64,000 nucleotides of DNA from positions 27,855,847 through 27,919,846 of the forward strand of contig OX463859.1 in the NCBI GenBank assembly GCA_949825065.1, read 5' to 3'. Positions 10,380 to 21,637 of this stretch are shown here, one piece after another; the first letter of the stretch is position 1, and every line of letters starts with the position of its first letter. The notes beneath the pieces were generated by a model. The model made no database searches and was not told where the DNA came from. It worked only from the letters and a program-made list of their open reading frames with translations. The position numbers and the translations under genes are program-made. This DNA comes from Odontocerum albicorne. Lineage: Eukaryota > Arthropoda > Insecta > Trichoptera > Odontoceridae.

Positions 10380-10950
10380 TTATTTTTCTTCAAAATTATC
10401 ATGTTCTATACGATTATATAAAAAAATAATACGGCAATATGCTCGACCATTTTAGCAGTATTACCTGCAAGGTAGACAGATCGCTCGTTGGAGCACTTTG
10501 TAAAAGATGACAGGCACCATCCGACACATCCGAAGTGCAGATGAGGTGCGTGGACCGGGAAAGGGGGCGCAATTACCGCCATCCACCACCCAGGGCTCCT
10601 CTACCTACCACGCGTGACTTCCACCATACATATAACTACTATATAGCTATTTTTTACTTTTAAAGAACATTTAACAACATTTTTATTGGAACACTCTGTA
10701 TACATGTAGTATAGATAATATTAACGTGGCTCTAGAGTACTTTCATAGTGTCGTTTACGAAACGCTAGATATCTGTGTCATACAGAAACACAAACTACCA
10801 AATTTGGCCAATTATCCAGTTTGGTTCAATGTCGATATAACCCTATATCTCAAAAACAAAAACATATTATCAATAATTATCTGCAAAGTAGAAACCAGGC
10901 AGATTATTTAGAATATTCAAGGCTGAGAGTCAAATTAATAGCTCAAATAA
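10380..10950. other. Unassigned stretch with a short GC-rich patch
   Basis: The patch at about 10450-10625 is GC-richer than its surroundings and could be an old element. No motif is recognised. The open frame 10726-10911 has no familiar domain. Confidence 0.35.
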
Positions 10951-10954
10951 AACA

Positions 10955-11110
10955 ATCGCGCTAACGCGCAGGACTTCCGTACGGAAGGTCGTCGGTTCGG
11001 ACCCCGCACTGGGCTACTCCCCTCAAACGACACTGGCACTTTTTCCGCAAAGTGTTCGAGGGTATAATGATAACTATGACTTCGGTCATATCTATTCTTT
11101 TAAAAAAATA
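10955..11110 (+). mobile_element. SINE-A, 5' half
   Basis: tRNA-like head with GCGCTAACGCGCAGGACTTC and a box B-like GTCGGTTCGGACCCC, followed by the family body (AAGTGTTCGAGGGTATAATG, then ACTTCGGTCATATCTATTC). The 3' half is missing. It belongs with the copies at 25845, 27625, 42210 and 59480. Confidence 0.8.
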
Positions 11111-11268
11111 TTAAGCCAAGATAGAGGCTGATATCCGACGTAACCCTTCAAATATTTGTTAACTTGTCAAGAATAGGAAAATGTGTAAAACTAGTTTCAA
11201 ATCTTTGAAATAGAGAAACAATATAATTGAATTCCCCAAATTATTGCAGAAATATTACAGAAAATTTT

Positions 11269-11311
11269 GCTGTTGAATTTAGATAAAATTAGTTTATCTA
11301 AATTCAACAGC
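11269..11311. repeat. Perfect hairpin, 19-bp arms
   Basis: GCTGTTGAATTTAGATAAA is exactly complementary to the segment five bases downstream (loop ATTAG). The arms are GC-richer than the loop. Possible foldback insertion or replication-slip inversion. Confidence 0.95.
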
Positions 11312-11439
11312 TAAATATAATTTATCGAAAATAACAAACAGTTCATCAGACAGGAGAAACATATCGCTTTATTCTACGAGTATTTCCAAGGAAGAGTTTT
11401 GAAGAGCATAAACTCCTTATTTTCTTTTAGAAAGCTTTC

Positions 11440-12140
11440 GATAGTTGATTAAAATATATATTTCTCCAGAAAATGTATAACCATAGATAGCTTCAGCGAT
11501 AATCTGATGGGATTATTTGCATCATATCTAAAAGAACGATCCCAATACATAACAGTCCGAGACAAGTCTTCAGTGGAATTAATCGCAAGATCCGGTATAC
11601 CACAAGGATCTAATTTAGGTCCCCGGCTATTCCTCATATTAATTGACGATATAAAAATGTTTGTAAGTTACTCGACATATTTATTGTTCGATGACAACTT
11701 GAAAATTTTCAAAAGATCAATTCACTTCACGACTGTACACAGTTACAACAGGACCTAGACTCCCTAGTCTCCTGGAGTGAGCGAAATCGTCTTCTGTTCA
11801 ACATTAATAAATGTATATGTGTATCTTATTGTCGATCGTTTTCACCAATCCACCATCAGTATACTATACAGAGAGTGGCACAAAACAGAGTTTCCTAATT
11901 CAAAGATTTGGGCGTAACCTTTGATGTCGGACTTACGTTCGTTAACCATGTCTCACGTTTGATTTCGGACTGTTAAAAACTACTCGGATTTATAATGAAA
12001 ATATCAAGAGAATTTAACAACAGGACCTAGACTGCCTAGTCTCCTGGAGTGAACAAAATCATCTTCTGTTCAAAATATTATAAATAAATGTGTTTGTATA
12101 TCTTAAAGTCGATCATTTTCATCAACTAAAAGTTCGAAGA
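11440..12140 (+). mobile_element. LINE-D reverse transcriptase relic (Jockey-like)
   Basis: The plus strand shows RT blocks in order: 'MGLFASYLKERSQYITVRDK', 'ARSGIPQGSNLGPRLFLILI' (RT motif with the PQGS turn) and a decayed catalytic region 'YLLFDDNLKIFK' where a (F/Y)ADD box is expected. After a frame change follow a 'DSLVSWSERNRLLFNINKC' thumb segment and 'LGVTFD'. Stops and frame changes make it inactive. From about 12012 the 'QQDLDSLVSWSE' part starts again, giving a partial direct repeat of 11748-11835. A second copy of the same RT lies at 51690-52500. Confidence 0.85.
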
Positions 12141-12149
12141 ATTAAGTTA

Positions 12150-12540
12150 TAAATGTTTTACATTTTATATTTCATTCATTGATTTAAATTGTGGGGTAAA
12201 ATACCATACGTCCCTAATTTTCACATTTTTCAAAAGAAGGAAGGTGATTTTTTTAGGATCCAAAAAACACCCTTGAATAAGAAGAAAATATTACAGCAGT
12301 TTTACCTGTTTTTGAAAAGTATTTGGAAAATAAACTGTCATCTTATTGTGTGGACACATTTTCGAACGGGTGCCAAAGACGCCAAAATACCTCATCTCGG
12401 CTCTGCTTCCTGATTTCAAACATCCTATATTTATTACGAAATTGTTCAATTGTAAACATATACGACATTTTCGATTCCTGACTCTTGATATTTTTTTTTT
12501 ATTTATTTATATTTAATTTTTTTTTTCAAACTTGAAACTT
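12150..12540. other. Unassigned
   Basis: The plus-strand open frame 12189-12413 is lysine-rich with no family recognised. The rest is AT-rich. Confidence 0.35.
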
Positions 12541-12544
12541 CAAC

Positions 12545-12850
12545 TTATCCGAACTGATGATTCGGACATATTTAAGAGCGTGGCTGGAAAAACAACATTA
12601 TCTACAAGCCTTTTGATTGTTTTTTTGGGCTTAGAATCAATGGGCCAAGCACGAAACTCGCGGTTTGCCATCGCACGTTTGGTAATATCACTCGTACGTA
12701 CAAAAGGCAACAACATTTGCACACGTGAGTACTGTTACCAAACGAATTATTTTACCAGACTGGAACCCATTTTAATTTAATTTTTGATACCATCGGGAAC
12801 CGAACATGAAACCTCCTGGCAGAAGACAACTATCTTATTATCCAGGCTTC
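12545..12850 (-). mobile_element. SINE-C copy
   Basis: Minus-strand copy of the short family also found at 26722-27030 on the plus strand. Shared parts include the ATATTTAAGAGCGTGGCTGG segment, the CTTAGAATCAATGGGCCAAG segment, TACTGTTACCAAACGAATTA and the head region (GGGAACCGAACATG antisense). The head resembles a tRNA with box A 'tagcctagtggta' in the better copy. The overlapping open frames on both strands are shadows. Confidence 0.65.
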
Positions 12851-12904
12851 AACAAAAAAACACTTATTTGAATTTAAGTATTTTTGAATTTCCTCTAGAT
12901 TCTT

Positions 12905-13018
12905 AATTTATTTAAGCGGTTTTGAGTAAAGTCGAGTCACTATAGCGATCCGCGTAAATTTACTTAAGCGGTTTTGAGTAGAGTTGAGTCACTTTAACGA
13001 TCCACGTAAATCATCCTT
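12905..13018 (+). repeat. Tandem duplication, about 60 bp x 2
   Basis: Two units beginning TTATTTAAGCGGTTTTGAGT and TTACTTAAGCGGTTTTGAGT with a few substitutions. Confidence 0.85.
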
Positions 13019-13544
13019 AATTATTTCATTATTTATCATAAAATCCCACAACGTTTCTTTCAAGTCATTAAACAAGATAAAATTATTATTACACAAACTA
13101 ACTTATAATTAATTAATTGACTAACAGTTAAAAACTCCCGGTATATCAAGGATATGGAGGCATATGTCCAGCAGAACCGGAATATCAAAAGTATAATTTA
13201 AAACATGCACATTTTTTCTTTAAATTTATTCAAAACAGACAGCGTTAAATAACTTTGTCATCCAATTATAACATTAATATATGTTGCACTTGTTTCTACC
13301 TCCTATACCGAAGCTCTCTTCAGACAGAATGATCCTTTGGAATAGGAGGTAAAAACATGCGTAGCACCTAATAAAAAAAGTAGTGGAATAAAAAAGAAAT
13401 TTATCATTACATACAGACCATCACACCATACGTCACGCCTTTACTAATATCGAGCTCCACAAAGTTGAAGATGAAACCTTTGATAAAAAAAACAGCGTCA
13501 ATTTTATAGAATTTCATTATTATTATTAAATAAAAAGGCATACG

Positions 13545-14300
13545 GGGAAAATTATAGATCGTAGAAAGGTGAGGAATTCTGCTATTTTGGTAGTATGTTC
13601 TCAGGTGACGAAGAGTTAAGAAGGATATCGAACGGCGTATGGCGAAAGGAAACAAAATTCACGGGGCACTAAAACATATATGTTATACTCGTATATACTT
13701 GAACTGGGCAGTATTAAATAGTCTAGCTAAGAATATATTCCACAAAAGTATTTTGGTGCAAACTTTGGTGTGTGGCAGAGAAACGTGGACGTGCCATACA
13801 CTGAAAAAAGTCGAATAAATGCTGTAAAATTGCGTACATTTATTAAATAGTCTAGCTAAGAATATAGTCCACAAAAGTATTTTGGTGCCAACTTTGGTGT
13901 GTGGCAGAGAAACGTGGACGTGCCGTACACTGAAAAAAGCCAAATAAATGCTGTAAAATTGCGTGCATTTAGAAGAATTCATAGAAAGACGAAAATTTAA
14001 GGCTAATGTGTTGAGTGAAATGAAGAAGATCATGCTGAGATGGTTTGGGCATGTGGAACGAATAAACGAAGACGGACTAACAAAACATATGTAGTGAAAA
14101 CGTGAGTAGAATGCTGTGAGAGAAAGATCAAGGAAAGTATGGTTGGATCAAGTGAATTATATTCTGAAAGAAGGAACGTGGAAAGTCTGAGAAATTGTAG
14201 AAGGTCTATGAATGTAGAAGAGGCTAAGGATATGTGTCGAGATAGGAAAGTCTAGTGTTCTGTCCTTTCTACCTTCCCCAACGGGAAAATAGCGTAATGG
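13545..14300 (+). mobile_element. LINE-C (RTE-like) RT C-terminal half and 3' end
   Basis: On the plus strand the order is 'EEFCYFGSMFSGD' (a hallmark of RTE/BovB-type C-termini), 'KGNK'-like sequence after a frame change, 'ILVQTLVCGRETWTC' (the usual YGSETW box), a decayed tail near 14030 coding 'LRWFGHVERINEDGLTK', 'WLDQVNY' and the pyrimidine tail. The segment around the YGSETW box is duplicated in tandem with a period near 124 bp (about 13720-13840 and 13845-13965). Several stops are present. The minus-strand open frames here are antisense shadows. Confidence 0.8.
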
Positions 14301-14517
14301 TTTATATGTATGTTTAAATATAAATCATATTTTTATTATTATTATGAACCACTTTTAACCCTTAACTTTTATGTAGTCCTTTTTTTTAAATTTGAATGGA
14401 CTTCGAGCTTTTAACTTATAATCAACCCCCAGATCTTGTAGGACCAACACTTACAAAATAAAGATGATACAAAAAGGCGTTGTAAACAATTCGATATGTG
14501 ATAGTAACTCATTCGGC

Positions 14518-15158
14518 TTTAAAACCTTTCCTTCCCTGTGTTGGGTATCTTCTACACGTTGCTTCTAATAACCATCAATATCTCTATAAATATAATAAAT
14601 ACAAGGTTAAGATTTTAGGTATTCCTCCATAATATATTTACGCATTGATTTAAAAAATAATATTAATATTAATCAGAATTTATCGACTACATCGTGGGTA
14701 TTTTGTGAAGATGTCGGAAACAAATTCGCATTTAAACGCTGTGAGTGCCTCGACTTTGTGTCTTGTCGATAGGTGAATAGTATGCGGGAAGCGCGACACT
14801 AGATTTGCATCTCACTCTTGCATACTCCACTGAATTGCGAGGAGCTGAATTGTCTCAACGTCGCAAGCATAAGCGTAAGCGCCAGGATATGCGACTGACG
14901 TTCCGCGCCACAGTAGTTTCTAGGCTTGCAAATAGGTTAGACGTACGCCCGTTCCGTGAGCGTTGCCAGATGGTTTTTTAATGTTCTCAGCAAATAAATC
15001 TCAATTATTATAATTTTTAACTTCAATTATAATTAATTAAGGGGATTATCTATGAATGTTCTTATTTTTCCGATTTAAATCGCTAATTTTTGATCGCGTA
15101 CTCACTACCCAACACCGGAGCACGCGTTTCAATTTTAACACCGTAAGGGAAGGGTTAA
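14518..15158. mobile_element. piggyBac-type MITE, family 2, long copy
   Basis: The right end reads AAGGGAAGGGTTAA (TTAA at 15155-15158). The left end reads TTTAAAACCTTTCCTTCCCT. Inverted, the copy aligns to the one at 60077-60656: the stretch AATATCTCTATAAATATAAT (about 14577) and the CGATTTAAATCG region (about 15070) both recur there. The middle (about 14700-14960) is GC-rich and differs from the other copy, so interior content varies while the ends are kept. No transposase is seen. Confidence 0.7.
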
Positions 15159-15469
15159 GTAGAGTATCGTGTGTGTGTGTGCTAGATTTGGTTAATGAAT
15201 TTGAATACTGTATGTTAGCTCAAAGCAAACAAATTAGTTAGGGACTGCATGTCGTTGTATCTTGAGGTGTTAGTTCATGTAACAGCACGTAATAACGCGG
15301 TGTAGAGCCTAAAGGTGAAGGCTTACAGACGACATTGCCACGGAATCAAGGTGTTCAATCTAGATATAAGCATAATAATGTTTACCTGCCCCTTTTACTT
15401 ACTTTGTCATGGTGATAAGTAGATTTGAGATACGTAGATTACATTTAGATAAACACAACGTTATTTCCA

Positions 15470-15590
15470 AAAGTAAAAATAATAATAATAAGAAGAAAAG
15501 GATAATTCATACAGTGTCATTTAGAGAGCAAACTCTCATCAAGAGCATTTTAAGTCAGGTTCCGTAGTCTTGCGGTATTTTTTTACTTCT
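15470..15590 (-). repeat. Repeat D copy
   Basis: Contains AGAGAGCAAACTCTCATCAA and an (AAT)n edge. Related copies are at 30140-30235, 33480-33605 and 58515-58585, all with the 'gagcgcccttgag(a/c)agagtttgctct' type core. It could be a SINE-like family with a tRNA-like 'GGGTTCGAATCC' box in the copy at 58515. Confidence 0.6.
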
Positions 15591-15849
15591 CTTTCGAACC
15601 CACCCTCACCCTCACTGTGATGGGGGAAAAAAATTATTTAACAGCACCGATATTCTTCGAAACTTTTATAACTATCTAATTAAAATTTAATTAGAATATG
15701 CGTCTGCAGTTTGGGTTCCTCATCAGCTCAAATATAAGAATAATAAAGAAAAACTACAAAAAAAATCCTCAGGTATCTATGGTACAGAATAAAGGGGAAT
15801 TACCCAAAATATACGCAACATGTCGAACTTCTCACAGTGTGTAACTATA

Positions 15850-16190
15850 GAAGCCTCGAAACAAGAAGGCAAGAATCCATTGCGATATTCTTACTAAAGG
15901 TTTCTAGTGTCCCGCGATACTAAAAGCACTAAATTTATATGTCTCCAGTATATATATATTGTAATATAACCGTGCAAGTAATCACCCTCTGTTCCACATA
16001 CCAACTTACAGGACGAATATCATGGCTAAACACTCAGTCACGCGTGGTACTCGTATAGAGATATTGAACCAACTGAGTAACACTGTGGATATATTTTTTG
16101 ACACCACCTAGCAGTATGAGAAGAATCCTGGCTCATATTCTTCCTTACGAATAAGTTAACTAGAAGCAAACCCTGTTTACGTAATGGGAG
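15850..16190 (+). mobile_element. LINE-D C-terminal fragment
   Basis: Starts with CGAAACAAGAAGGCAAGAAT, which recurs at 51550, and continues into the 'YQLTGRISWLN' and 'EILNQL'-type tail (frames broken), ending near 16165. It is the plus-strand equivalent of the tails at 2743-3420. Confidence 0.65.
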
Positions 16191-16324
16191 AAATCCATGC
16201 AAAGGGAATTAAAAAAATATAAATAACGACGTAATACTCCATTATTAGCACAAAATTAACACAAAATATAACAGCACATAATTAAAATAAATTATAGCAC
16301 ATTCACAAAATTAAGAAGCACTAT

Positions 16325-16690
16325 TTGTATAGCACCGAAAATATTTTGCATCCGCGCACGAACTTTCAAATGACAATTGAATGGGTGTCTGAGATGACGG
16401 AAATTTAAAATATTTCGCATTCGCGCACGAACTTTCAAATGACAACTGAACGGGTGTCTGAGATGACGGAACTTTAAAATATTTCGCATCCGCGCATGAA
16501 CTTTCAAATGACAACTTAACGGGTGTCTGAGATGACGGAACTTTAAAATATTTCGCATCCGCGCACGAACTTTCAAATGACAACTGAACGGGTGTCTGAG
16601 ATGACGGAACTTTAAAATTTTTTGGATCCGCGCACGAACTTTCAAATGACAAGTGAACGGGTGTCTGAGATGACGGAACTTTAAAATTTC
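16325..16690 (-). repeat. 69-bp tandem array x 5 inside a hAT-like element
   Basis: Five units of 69 bp carry GCGCACGAACTTTCAAATGA and GGGTGTCTGAGATGACGGAA. Because 69 is a multiple of three, the minus strand stays open and would read as a 23-residue repeat containing 'KVPSSQTPVQLSFESSCADA'. This is better explained by the array period than by coding selection, since a second minus frame is open too. Confidence 0.9.
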
Positions 16691-16778
16691 CGTCATCCGC
16701 GCTGGGCCGCAAAAATATCATCCCGTGGGTCATATGCGCCCTGCGGCCCGCGGACCGCAGGTTGCTCAGCACTGCTCT
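16690..16778 (-). mobile_element. hAT-type terminal sequence
   Basis: Read on the minus strand it begins CAGTGCTGAGCAACCTGCGG and continues with GC-rich CCGCGGGCCGC and TTTTTGCGGCCC. A CAG-start followed by 'GCAACCTGCGG..CGCGGGCCGC' is typical of a large group of animal hAT elements. The opposite terminus was not found, so the element may be truncated or its other end may lie before the 69-bp array. Confidence 0.65.
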
Positions 16779-16784
16779 TGAGAC

Positions 16785-17285
16785 TTTTTTATTACTAATC
16801 CCAGACCTTTATTGGCCAATAAACACACACCTTATATGAGAACTAAATGTAAATTTACTAATGGGCATGATGCCAAGGTCTTTGATAATATCTAATTTTA
16901 TCTATTAAGTACTGCTGGGTTTAAGTTCTTGAAAAAGTTATGACCATACATTGAGAGACATTGAAGGGCATGCTGACAAGAAGCCGTAACTTTAAAGCAA
17001 TCGTAAAACCTTCAGGAAATGGTGACAATTCAAAATTTCCGTAAATTTGGAACACCGAAGTAGTGTAAGTCGGGGTATGCCTGTATCTATACGCACTGAC
17101 TATAAATGGAAAAAATGCAAAGATATAATCTCACAAATTAGTGAAGTGAAATGTATGAATTTATAGACAAATGCTAAAATTACAAATGTACAGTAGGTTC
17201 TCGATTATCCGGAGTTACATTAACCAGGGCAGTGACAAATCAAAACGATTATAAAGTTTTTAATAATGAAGAAATTATACAATGT
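16785..17285. other. Unassigned
   Basis: No element boundary, gene or repeat recognised. AT-rich. Confidence 0.35.
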
Positions 17286-17290
17286 GTTAT

Positions 17291-17470
17291 AGTACCCGGC
17301 AGTAAGTAATACACATCGGGCTTAAGAAAGAGAATGTCGCTTTGTCTACGACGCTCTAGCGTCGTCTCTGTCGCACGAAATGTTAGCGCATCGTGCGACA
17401 GAGACGACGCTCTACAAACCGACAGTCTCTTTCTTAAACCCGATGTGTATTACTTACCGCCGGATACTAT
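17291..17470. mobile_element. Palindromic MITE (foldback)
   Basis: Almost the whole 180 bp folds on itself. The arms run from AGTACCCGGCAGTAAGTAAT at the left to the complementary sequence ending CCGGATACT at the right, with CGTCGTCTCTGTCGCACGA paired near the centre. The loop is only about ten bases. It is far GC-richer than its surroundings. TA-rich flanks would fit a Tc1/mariner-type target, but the superfamily is not certain. Transcribed, it would form a long hairpin RNA. Confidence 0.85.
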
Positions 17471-17689
17471 ACTATTAATAAATCTGCAACTACCGATAAC
17501 ACAGATCAGGAAGAAGGTATAATTATGTCCTATTTAAACTAACGTCGAAAGCCACTCAGTTATTGGTGCAATAGGAATGTTACAAAATCTGCGTGACACC
17601 ATTCATCAAAAAGTTAAAAGTGAGAAAAAAGACATCTGATTTATTGTCATATTTAAAGAAAAAAGGTTAATACCTAGGAAGATTTTAAG

Positions 17690-18850
17690 TGTTTTCCCCC
17701 TTTTTTTCAGAAATGCAGTCGTCAGAATCACATATGAGAAACTGCAAGATGCCGCGAAAAAAGGGAAATTTAGAAAAAGTAAGGAGGGTAGAATGATAAG
17801 TGATGAATTAAATATTGAAAAATAATGGATGAGTCCAAAAAATATATTGGTGGACACAGTAAAATATGTCTGTGGCACTGCAAAAGTTGGGTGTAAAAAA
17901 GGGAATGTATGGTGCGATAAGGAGGTTAATGAATGTGTGAAAGAAAAAATAGACCATGGAGAGTATTTATGGAAGAAAGAATAAGATATAGTATAGAAAC
18001 AATGAAAAGAAAGTATGAATAGTGGAAGATTAAAACAAAAAGATTAGTTGAAAAAAGAATAAGGAAGAAAGTTGAATATGAATGCGGAAGGAAATATGAA
18101 GACATTTTGGAAAGAAGTAAGCAAAATGAGAAGAAAAAAATATACGAGTGGTTTGAGTGAAATCAAAGATAAAAATGGAAATATTTTGTCAGAAGAAGGA
18201 ATGGTTCATTCGAAATGGAAGGAATATTTTGTAGAATTTTACGAAAGTTGTGATAGTGGTAGACACAATGGTGTGTCTGATAGAGGTGAGAGTGACGAGC
18301 AGTTGGAAAATAACAATTTGATTAGCCTAGAAGAAGTACGAGTGGTTAGTAAAATAAAATGAATAAAAGGAAAAACGTCAGGTTGTAATGAAGTGAGCAC
18401 AGAACTATGTGTGTGTGGGAATGAGCGAATGATCGAGTAGCTGAAACAATTTTTCAACAAATTTTGAGGGATACCCAAACACACCGAAATGTAACACATT
18501 GAAAGACTGAAATGGTACAGTAAATGGTCCGTTATATAAAAGGTAAGGGTGCAAGAATGGAGTGGGAAAATAACAGAGCCATTCGTTTGCTGAGTGTAGT
18601 AAGAAAACTGTGCTAAAAATGTGATACAAAATGTAAGAAAAAATACTAAAAAAATATATGGGATGTTCAGAGTGTTTTATAAGTAGAAGAGAATGCGTAG
18701 ATCAGATGTGTACTTGTGGAAATATGTATGGCAAAAAGTAAAAAGGTTTATAGTGCGTTTTTGGACTAAGAAAAAGCATATGACCGCGTGATAAGCGACA
18801 AGCTATGAAAAATATGGAATAAATGTAGTGTTGAACGTAAATAAATAAAT
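17690..18850 (+). mobile_element. LINE-C (RTE-like) RT N-terminal part, relic
   Basis: The plus strand shows, across frames, 'YEKLQDAAKKGKFRKSKEGR', a linker with 'EGNMKTFWKEVSKMRRKK' and 'ILSEEGMVHSKWKEYFVEFY', then after a stop 'GKTSGCNEVSTEL'. Later come 'YKRKGARMEWENNRAIRLLS' (RT fingers: IYKGKG...NYRGI.LLS) and 'VYSAFLD' stop 'EKAYDRV' (the FxDLEKAYDRV box, catalytic Asp of RT motif A). It ends at about 18850 with a TAAA-rich run. Many stops make it inactive. It supplies the part of LINE-C missing at 13.5-14.3 kb. Confidence 0.8.
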
Positions 18851-18859
18851 GGTATTGCG

Positions 18860-19675
18860 TCATAGTACGCCAAAACTATAGCATGTACTCGTTTTAGAGT
18901 AAACGGTCCTTTGATTGAGTGGTGTAAAATATCCTATGTTAACTTCTGTATTTTCGAATCACGGTAAGCGTAACCGCAAATACAGAGGGACTTTTATTTT
19001 TATAAGTCGGTTAATGAGCGTTACTAAATACATTCAAATTAAGTAATATTCGTTCATAATGACTGATTTCAATTAACGTTTGCTCCCTCGCTCCTCACTG
19101 AAACCGCATCTCAGCAATAATCATAAATAATTCACTAAATTAGACAAAAAAACATTCAGGATTCTCGAAAAATGCATAGAAGAAAGATAAATTTCATATT
19201 TTAGAACAAGGAAAATGTATATTAAAAATATATTAATATTGTATTTAAATGTATATTTTAATATTCAGTAATTAATCAATGTTGTGTGGGAAAATAACAA
19301 CGATATTTTTAAATATTTGTTATTAAAATTAAATCTATAGGTAGAGATATTTGTCGATATACTCGTAAGATTCAATGGTCAACGTTTCAAGCCAACAAAC
19401 TTTTTCTGCAAACAGGGATGTATTAAAAAATATACGAGTTTCGAGAATTCATAATTAAAAAGCTTTTTTTTAAACACGTGCTCGTGCCTGTATCATTAAA
19501 AATGAATAAAAACATTTCCAACTAAATGTACAAATAAATATACAAATTTATTTATTAGCTTTTGATTATAAAACATTTGAAAATATCGTCTACACTAAAA
19601 AATGGTATATCGATCAAATTTCACTTGAACAATGTTGACATCAATATTAAATATATCAATTGCATCAAAGTACTC
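18860..19675. other. Unassigned AT-rich stretch
   Basis: No gene, tandem repeat or terminal repeat is recognised. Confidence 0.35.
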
Positions 19676-19679
19676 ATTT

Positions 19680-19830
19680 AATGACATCCGTGGGTTAGTT
19701 GGCATTTCTTTTGTCTTCAGACCCGGGGGTTAAGCTTCGATTCCCTTTAGAACTAACATGTTTTTAAGAAAAGAAATCCCGTCTAGTTTTCACCTAAGAC
19801 CTCTTAAATATCATTGTAACATTTTATGTT
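19680..19830 (+). mobile_element. SINE-B copy, 3'-truncated
   Basis: Box A-like CCGTGGGTTAGTTGGCA, box B-like region GTTAAGCTTCGATTCCC and the body CTAGTTTTCACCTAAGACCT match the family. The LINE-A-like tail with its hairpin is absent. Confidence 0.7.
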
Positions 19831-20139
19831 GACTGAATCATGTATTTTAAATTATAAAATAAAACACTGTTTAACCACAAAATAATTATACAATGTGACG
19901 CAAGAAAAAAATTTTTTTTTTATATCGAAATAACTACCTAAATGTATTGGGATGAGGGCCTGAGTTTGACGTCGAAACTGTTGTCTGACTTGGAGAAAGT
20001 CATTGATTTTTGCTCTTTATTTTAAAGTAAATAACAAATTCGATGAAGAAATAATTTATTTTCCTGCCTGCTTAGTAAAAAGTTGCAGATTGTGCAATGC
20101 TGGGTTTTGTTTCAAGCTGAAAGTTGATGTAGGATTCAA

Positions 20140-20800
20140 ACGCCATGTCTATTGACCTTCCCTATATGTTGGCTCCTGAACAGAAAACCATATTGTTTTA
20201 AGGCGTTTCTGATAACTTTTCGATGATCACACCTAAAATTTGAGCGCAAAAGGCCCCACTGGTCCAACCTTGTCCAGCCCCACTGGTCTTCCCGAACGAT
20301 GTGCATCGGGGAGATCAAAATCGCCCGATCGGAATTTGGCTGGCACTTGCGGACATTTAATGCATTAGGATAAACACCATGTACCGGACGAGGCACAAAG
20401 ACTGTAAATAGGCACGTTGGTTGCCGCGTAGCGCTCAGAGAATCGAGGTAGAGAATTCCGTAGCGAAGATCCAATAGAAGAAGAAGAAGGTAGCAGGGAG
20501 AGATTCCTCTCAGGCAGTCGAAGTAGGGTAGCGGGTCTCAAGTAAAACGCAGTATAGTCGGTTGTTACTGAGAAGTATTATATTTTCCAAAATCAGGGGA
20601 CCCTCTATATTAATGGTCAGTCGGCCGTCACAAGCGCCCATTGCCCGCGAAATACAACAACTTTCGAGGTTTTGGGCCCTGCTTACGCCGACTGGGCCCC
20701 GACTTACTCCGATCGCATCGCCCCGCAAGTCACTTATTTCCATTGCGGTCGCGAGCGCGATCGGAGTCAAACAAACATACATTTTACAACAAAATACAAG
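20140..20800. other. GC-rich island, unrecognised
   Basis: This stretch is markedly GC-richer than everything around it, with CCCGATCGG, GGCCCC and CGCGAGCGCGATCGG patches. Short open frames occur on both strands (20474-20136 minus, 20827-20510 minus, 20562-20810 plus), but none shows a familiar motif. It may be a foreign or young element such as an LTR, or the edge of a DNA transposon. No matching direct or inverted ends were found within the window. Confidence 0.4.
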
Positions 20801-20829
20801 AACATTATAGAATGAATTCACATACAAAT

Positions 20830-21175
20830 ATAAGTTTATACAATTTAATATACAGATCTACACATCAATGACTTTTTCCATTATACCACATACACACACA
20901 CAAGGGTGACGGCACACGTCCGATACACGCCACAAATGTTTATTGATGGTCATTGTTGCATTGTTTCCTTTACGAAATTCATTATTTTTGTAACAATACT
21001 TTTTTTTTAAAAACCCAACCAGTTTGACTCTGGTGGAAAAACCTGGTCAACAGGCGTTCATAATATTGAACGGTAATATTTACACTCCACCTTTGATAAA
21101 TAACTGAATATTATGCATAATATCTGATGCTCTCATAGGGTTGAGATTTATCGATGTTTTGTAAGTCGATTAATT
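20830..21175. other. Unassigned, short CA microsatellite
   Basis: Contains (CA)n near 20890. Nothing else is recognised. Confidence 0.4.
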
Positions 21176-21179
21176 TACA

Positions 21180-21390
21180 TCGTCGTAGTCAAGGCCCAGC
21201 AAAAATGTCGTACCATGGAGTTTTAAGTGATTGAGTCGTTACACACCAGCAAACTCACTGGTCACACCGCTGTATTGAATTCAATGGTACACCTGTGAGA
21301 TGATCGGAGTACACAGGCAGGTTTTCTTTTCCTTTTTTTTTAAATGATAGGTATGACCGAAGTCCATATATTTTGTACGTGATTCATGTT
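21180..21390 (-). mobile_element. SINE-A, 3' part
   Basis: Antisense SINE-A body: CGTAGTCAAGG-like end, 'gttacacaccagcaaactcactggtcaca'-type middle and the ATGACCGAAGTC segment shared with 26070 and 59690. The tRNA-like head is missing. Confidence 0.65.
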
Positions 21391-21637
21391 AATGTTTATG
21401 ACTTTTGTGACAAAATGTACTTATTTTCATGAGCACTCAAAATTCTAATTGGAGTTTTACTTTTAAACATTGTAATAATAATAAATGAAAACACCATACA
21501 TTGTAATAATAATAAATGAAAAATTAACAGGTTTAACTCTATATTGACAAATTAAATAAATGAATTTAAAGATTTATTTCGTTTTTACAATTCATATTCT
21601 GACATAATTTATTGAATCTGATACCTGATATGTACGG

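Noticed and set aside
16311..16772. A 153-codon minus-strand repeat protein
   Set aside because: The 69-bp unit is also a multiple of three and another minus frame is open. The end of the frame lies in a hAT terminus.
20510..20871. Overlapping open frames on both strands
   Set aside because: They owe their length to the GC-rich island, which has few AT-rich stop codons. None carries a motif.
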